The position numbers and the translations under genes were made by a program. The notes under the pieces were generated by a model, which ran no database searches, was not told where the DNA came from, and saw only the letters and a list, made by a program, of their open reading frames with translations. Positions 60,707 to 64,000 of a DNA stretch of 64,000 nt are shown piece by piece. Numbering within the stretch: the stretch's first letter is position 1; each line of letters begins with the position of its first letter. Source of the DNA: Balanoglossus misakiensis (lineage: Eukaryota; Hemichordata); the NCBI GenBank assembly GCA_040954595.2, contig CM082578.2:4030001-4094000 (forward strand), written 5' to 3'.

Positions 60707-60890
60707 TGTTGTGATTGCCGATGTCTCACCTTAGTGGGTAAAGGATACTAATCAAAGGTTTCTAAGGGTCTCTTGGAGGTCGGTAAAAGGCGTGCTGCTT
60801 GGTCTCTGCTCTAAGGTGGAAGAGGTAGAATAAACTATTTCCGCCCAAGGGGTGGGTAGGGTCAGTGACGTCATGAGCAGATCCACAACA
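60707..60890 (-). repeat. LTR (5' in element orientation)
   Basis: Partner of 56075-56258, same length and termini. Followed by TAAG of the flanking duplication. Confidence 0.88.
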
Positions 60891-60894
60891 TAAG

Positions 60895-61522
60895 CATATA
60901 TCTTTACCAACATTTCCCACAGCAGAAGTAAAGCTGCAATTCTAGAAAGACAATTTGTCATTTTCCACCGCCTCTCACGTCATCTGCATTAACATTTGCA
61001 TTATTCAGATTCTAACGGGTAAAAATTCTTACTCGCTCAGGCGTTTATGTGTTCTAGGCATCACTATACAATTCCGTAAGTCATGAAAAAACACTTATTA
61101 GGAACACCGTGTCTTTGCAGTGCAAATTCTTAGCTAATTTCATTTTTCCGGGAGAACCGACCTTCGCGTGCACGCAGCGCTCGCGTTCAGAACAGTGACT
61201 TCCAAAAAACCTATCAGGACGATGCTTGATTGAATGTGTTCACTTCATTGAAAACCTCATTCCAGCGAGAGAACATTGATCTAAAGGCACATGAGCGGCA
61301 ACTGGATAAAAATAGCGTCCAGGACACATGTTGCTCTCTCAGTGTGTAGTCGATGATGAGCAGCATGTTTGGAGAACAGTGGTTTGGTATATGGGTGAAA
61401 GGAACAATTTGCAAACACCAAGGTGAAATGCTGAACTGTTTTGCTCATGTAATATTCAATGCAGCCTGATAAGGTGCACGTATTATCAGTTACTCTTTCG
61501 TTTTCAATTATGATTTATTTAA
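60895..61522. other. Flank of the LTR element; no gene seen
   Basis: 60895-60960 continues the block 1-like sequence (ACCAACATTTCCCACAGCAG) interrupted by the LTR element. No coding homology in the remainder. Confidence 0.45.
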
Positions 61523-61833
61523 GCAATAAAACACCCCCAGCCATGGTATACCACGAGATTTTGACCAGTTCACGACATATACGCACGAGCGATAGCGAGT
61601 GCGTATATGGAGTTGAACTGGTCAAAATCGAGTGGTATACCATGGCTGGGGGTGTTTTATTGCTATTATATTATGCCAGTATATTGAAACTTGGCATAAA
61701 ACATTTTAAAAAGGCATTTTCTTTGACTATGATATATGACTGTGGTATATGGCTAATATATCACGGTCACGTGTCGTGTCTCGACCAATCAAATAGCGTG
61801 ATTTACACCATCAATATACTGGTATAATATAAT
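61523..61833 (+). mobile_element. Foldback element, copy 3 (reverse orientation)
   Basis: Hairpin B is at 61523-61663 and hairpin A follows to 61833. It is nearly identical to the tandem copies at 10837-11463. TTAA precedes GCAATAAAAC; the other side reads TTTGAA, so TTAA is not duplicated exactly. The close similarity points to recent mobility. Confidence 0.82.
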
Positions 61834-62208
61834 TTGAAATTTACAATTTAATTGTGATTTTGAATCGGATTTAAAAAAAACGAAAACGATTTTTAAAACG
61901 ATTTGATTTTTTCAACCTTTGAACCCTGTACTCTGAACTTGCTGGTTGTCACGTGATACCAATAGACCAATGAAAAAAGTCTTCAGTCTTGTTTGATCAC
62001 GTCCACTGCACTGTCACAACATAGACGGGAATCCATATTCCTTGCATGGCAGTACTTGTCTCCGCGTTTTCTGCAGTTGAGTTGTAAACACAAAAAACTC
62101 GGCACATTCATGGACGCACTACGCCTCGTCCGATCGTAGCAAAGTTCAACTTCTATAAAGATAGAGAAGCGGTGAGAAAGTCGGCACGGAATTTGCGGGG
62201 AACACACT
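61834..62208. other. Probable 5' part of the second Tx1-like LINE or its flank
   Basis: No coding homology is seen. It directly precedes the ORF1 C-terminal remnant and may contain a 5' UTR. Confidence 0.35.
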
Positions 62209-62403
62209 TTGGGATATCAGAAGATTTTTTCAGACGAGATCCGGCAAGTGCGGAAAAGACTCTACCCAGTCATGAAAGCAGCGAAAAGGGACAACAAACG
62301 AGTGAGGATGGTTGTTGACATACTGTATATTGATAACAGACTATATTCTGGTCCAGAGGCAAGGAGAAGCTACGTGACGACGATGGAAAGAAGAGAAGTC
62401 TAA
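62209..62403 (+). pseudogene. LINE ORF1 C-terminal remnant
   Basis: Encodes YQKIFSDEIRQVRKRLYPVM and RVRMVVDILYIDNRLYSGPE, the C-terminal domain of L1/Tx1 ORF1 proteins (FxxEIxxxRKxLxPxxKxAK...VxLxxDxLxIDGxxY). The N-terminal part is absent. It ends 35 bp before the ORF2 start. Confidence 0.65.
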
Positions 62404-62438
62404 AACATAACCAAAAGAACGGTACAGTTTAACATTCT

Positions 62439-63240
62439 ATGACAGTCAAATACATTTCTTTAAATACACATGGAATCAGAGGCTTTCTCAAACTGAAGAA
62501 AGTTTTTAATTGGTTAAAAAAGCAAAAGTCACAGGTTTACTTCCTACAAGAAACTTACAGCAAACAATCGGATGAATTATTATGGCAGCAACAGTGGGGA
62601 GAGGGGAGTATTTTCTTTTCTCGTGGTTCAGTACACAGCAAGGGCACGGCAATTTTGTTTTCAAAGAGTATTGAATTTTGTGTAAGAAACAAAATCTGTG
62701 ACGATGACGGTCGTTACATTATATTGGATGTTATGCTTGAAGGTGACAATTACTTGTTATGCACCTGCCACAAATATTCACTGTCAAGCTGAATTCTTTC
62801 GGGAAGTGATTATTTTGTTAAACAAATGTAATACATAGCCGATGGCAAATATTGTTATTGGTGGAGATTTCAACTGCAGCTATCGGTCGATGTTGTGGCA
62901 GGAGCTGGGCTGAGTATGTCACTGAGAAACATTCTGTAATTTCACAAATTGAGCAACTCATCACTGTTCTTGATCTTCAAGATATTTTTCGCGCCAAATA
63001 TGGTGATAAGGCCAGGTTCACCTTTAGACAAAAGAATCCTTTCATGCAGTCACGTATTGATTTTTGGTTAATTTCGCACCACCTCCATGATGATGTGAAA
63101 GCAGCGAATATTACTCCAAGTGTCTGTTCTGACCATTCAGCGATTGTCTTGCATTTGGAAAGGGATGACTTTGACCAAAGGAGAGGTCCTGGCCATTGGA
63201 TTTTTAACAATGATCTATCCAGAAGACAGCTGGTATATTG
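62439..63240 (+). pseudogene. LINE ORF2 endonuclease (second Tx1-like copy), frameshifted
   Basis: Starts MTVKYISLNTHGIRGFLKLK, then FLQETYSKQSDELLW (catalytic Glu motif), ANIVIGGDFNCSYRSM (GDFN, other frame), FMQSRIDFWLIS and SVCSDHSAIVLHLE (SDH motif), and GPGHWIFNND. Frameshifts lie near 62790-62850 and 62910. It is related to the copy at 4992 (shared LQETYSKxSDExxW layout) but clearly diverged, so a different family. It ends at about 63240 where a CR1-like element begins. Confidence 0.78.
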
Positions 63241-63466
63241 AAGCAACGCCCAATCAAAACTATCCGTACACCTCACCACCTGTTCAATCATAATAGACTT
63301 GCCAACTGTCAGCTTGACAGGAGAATTGACAACTTCATGCCGACTTCTGGTGTCAACTATAGTAATCTGGTGATTCCTAAAAGGACCGACTCCGTAAGAT
63401 CTGTCATTGGATATCGTCCAAAACCAACAACTAGTGATCAGCGTCAGGTAAATCTGGATAACTTAA

Positions 63467-64000
63467 CATTATGATCAATGTAAGAACCTTTCAATCGGGT
63501 TGTGGAATGCCAGGTCCATCAACAACAAAATTGCTACCGTGTGTGGACACATCATTGAAAGCAAGTCTGATGTCTTTGTGGTGACTGAAACCTGGATAGC
63601 CAAGTCCAATCAGTGTACCGTCCCTCAAATCCGCTCAGCCCTCTATGGATATAAAGTTCATCAAAACCCAAGGTCGGACAAGAAGGGAGGTGGTGTAGCA
63701 GGCATCATGAGTGAACACCTTACGGCCAAGCCGGATAAGACTATGAAGACTACTTTCCGATCACTTGAACACTTGAATATATACATAACTCTTCCATGTG
63801 ATCTTGTTCATCTTGTCATTGTTTACCGTCCACTACCGTCTCGGAAAAATGGTTTGAATGTGTCGACTTTTATGACTGAGTTTGCAACATTCATGGAGAG
63901 TATTGTAATTTCACCAGGTCGCTTAATTTTATTAGGGGACTTCAATTTCCATGTAGGAAATGAAAATCGCAACGATACCCGACAATTCATTGACTTGATA
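63467..64000 (+). CDS. CR1-like LINE ORF2, endonuclease N-terminal part, open at window end
   Basis: The frame stays open from 63467 to the end. It shows LSIGLWNARSINNKIATVCG, DVFVVTETWI (catalytic Glu), DKKGGGVAGIMS, and LILLGDFNFHVGNENRND (GDFN), the APE endonuclease order of CR1/L2-type LINEs. No ATG lies near the start; coding before it (63238-63474) is in another frame (IGYRPKPTTSDQRQ). The RT lies beyond the window, so integrity is unknown. Confidence 0.78.

Larger units (their letters stand above)
56075..60890 (-). mobile_element. LTR element encoding Gag, protease and a TatD-like nuclease, no RT found
   Basis: 184-bp LTRs at 56075-56258 and 60707-60890, starting TGTTGTG and ending CACAACA. 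The flanking duplication is TAAG (or ATAAG if the last A is excluded). In minus orientation: LTR, PBS-like TTGGCGCTGCGAGCC, Gag (59953-58580), protease (58400-57760), Arg/Ser- and Pro-rich linker, C2H2-like finger (about 57470), TatD domain (about 56970-56640), purine-rich GGTGGGGATGAG, LTR. No RT, RNase H or integrase is visible in any frame of the 4.4-kb interior. It is inserted between sequences that are adjacent in block 1 (27.27 kb), so it is younger than that duplication. Confidence 0.82.

Overview
This is a repeat-dense eukaryotic (metazoan) window. Genes are split by GT/AG introns, and transposable elements (TEs) make up much of the sequence. The host gene families (SLC16-type monocarboxylate transporter, mitochondrial-type cytochrome P450, a C-type lectin/GAIN-GPS protein of polycystin-1 style) and the TE mix (Tx1/L1-like and CR1/L2-like LINEs, Ngaro/DIRS, BEL/Pao, TTAA-flanked MITEs, foldback elements) suggest a marine invertebrate. 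A deuterostome such as a hemichordate, echinoderm or cephalochordate is most plausible, but the sequence alone does not fix the species.

Layout. 1-0.96 kb: 3' end of a LINE. 3.9-13.4 kb: one Tx1/L1-like LINE, delimited by a 16-bp target-site duplication. Its ORF2 is split by an Ngaro-like tyrosine-recombinase retroelement (6.17-10.83 kb) with complete split direct repeats, and by two tandem copies of a foldback element. 14.2-15.4 kb: a displaced transporter exon fragment, a poly-G repeat and a TTAA MITE. 18.9-21.35 kb (minus): SLC16-like gene, three exons visible. 22.8-25.2 kb: CACTA-like transposase, CR1/L2 LINE and SINE fragments. 25.8-27.85 kb and 33.6-34.5 kb: decayed paralogues of the 3' end of the lectin/GPS gene. 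28.2-28.5 kb: orphan P450 first exon. 28.6-33.5 kb: palindromes, MITEs, poly-G repeats and a 1.19-kb TTAA-flanked insertion.

36.3-54.8 kb (plus): the main host gene. Eleven exons join in frame into a predicted secreted protein of about 527 residues: signal peptide, C-type lectin domain, GAIN-like region, GPS motif, stop. The first half of the lectin domain has two candidate exons with identical splice phases, and they share one downstream exon that completes the domain. The large intron after the second candidate exon holds a BEL/Pao element that has lost RT/RNase H. This element carries its own insertions: a 5-kb segment with a 243-bp satellite array, a CR1/L2 fragment, and a foldback transposon with minisatellite arms.

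56.1-60.9 kb (minus): an LTR element with 184-bp LTRs encoding Gag, a retropepsin-like protease, a C2H2-like finger and a TatD-family metal-dependent nuclease domain, but no recognisable RT, RNase H or integrase. This is the most unusual object in the window. 61.5-64 kb: a third foldback copy, a 5' fragment of a second Tx1-like LINE, and the start of a CR1-like LINE running off the end.
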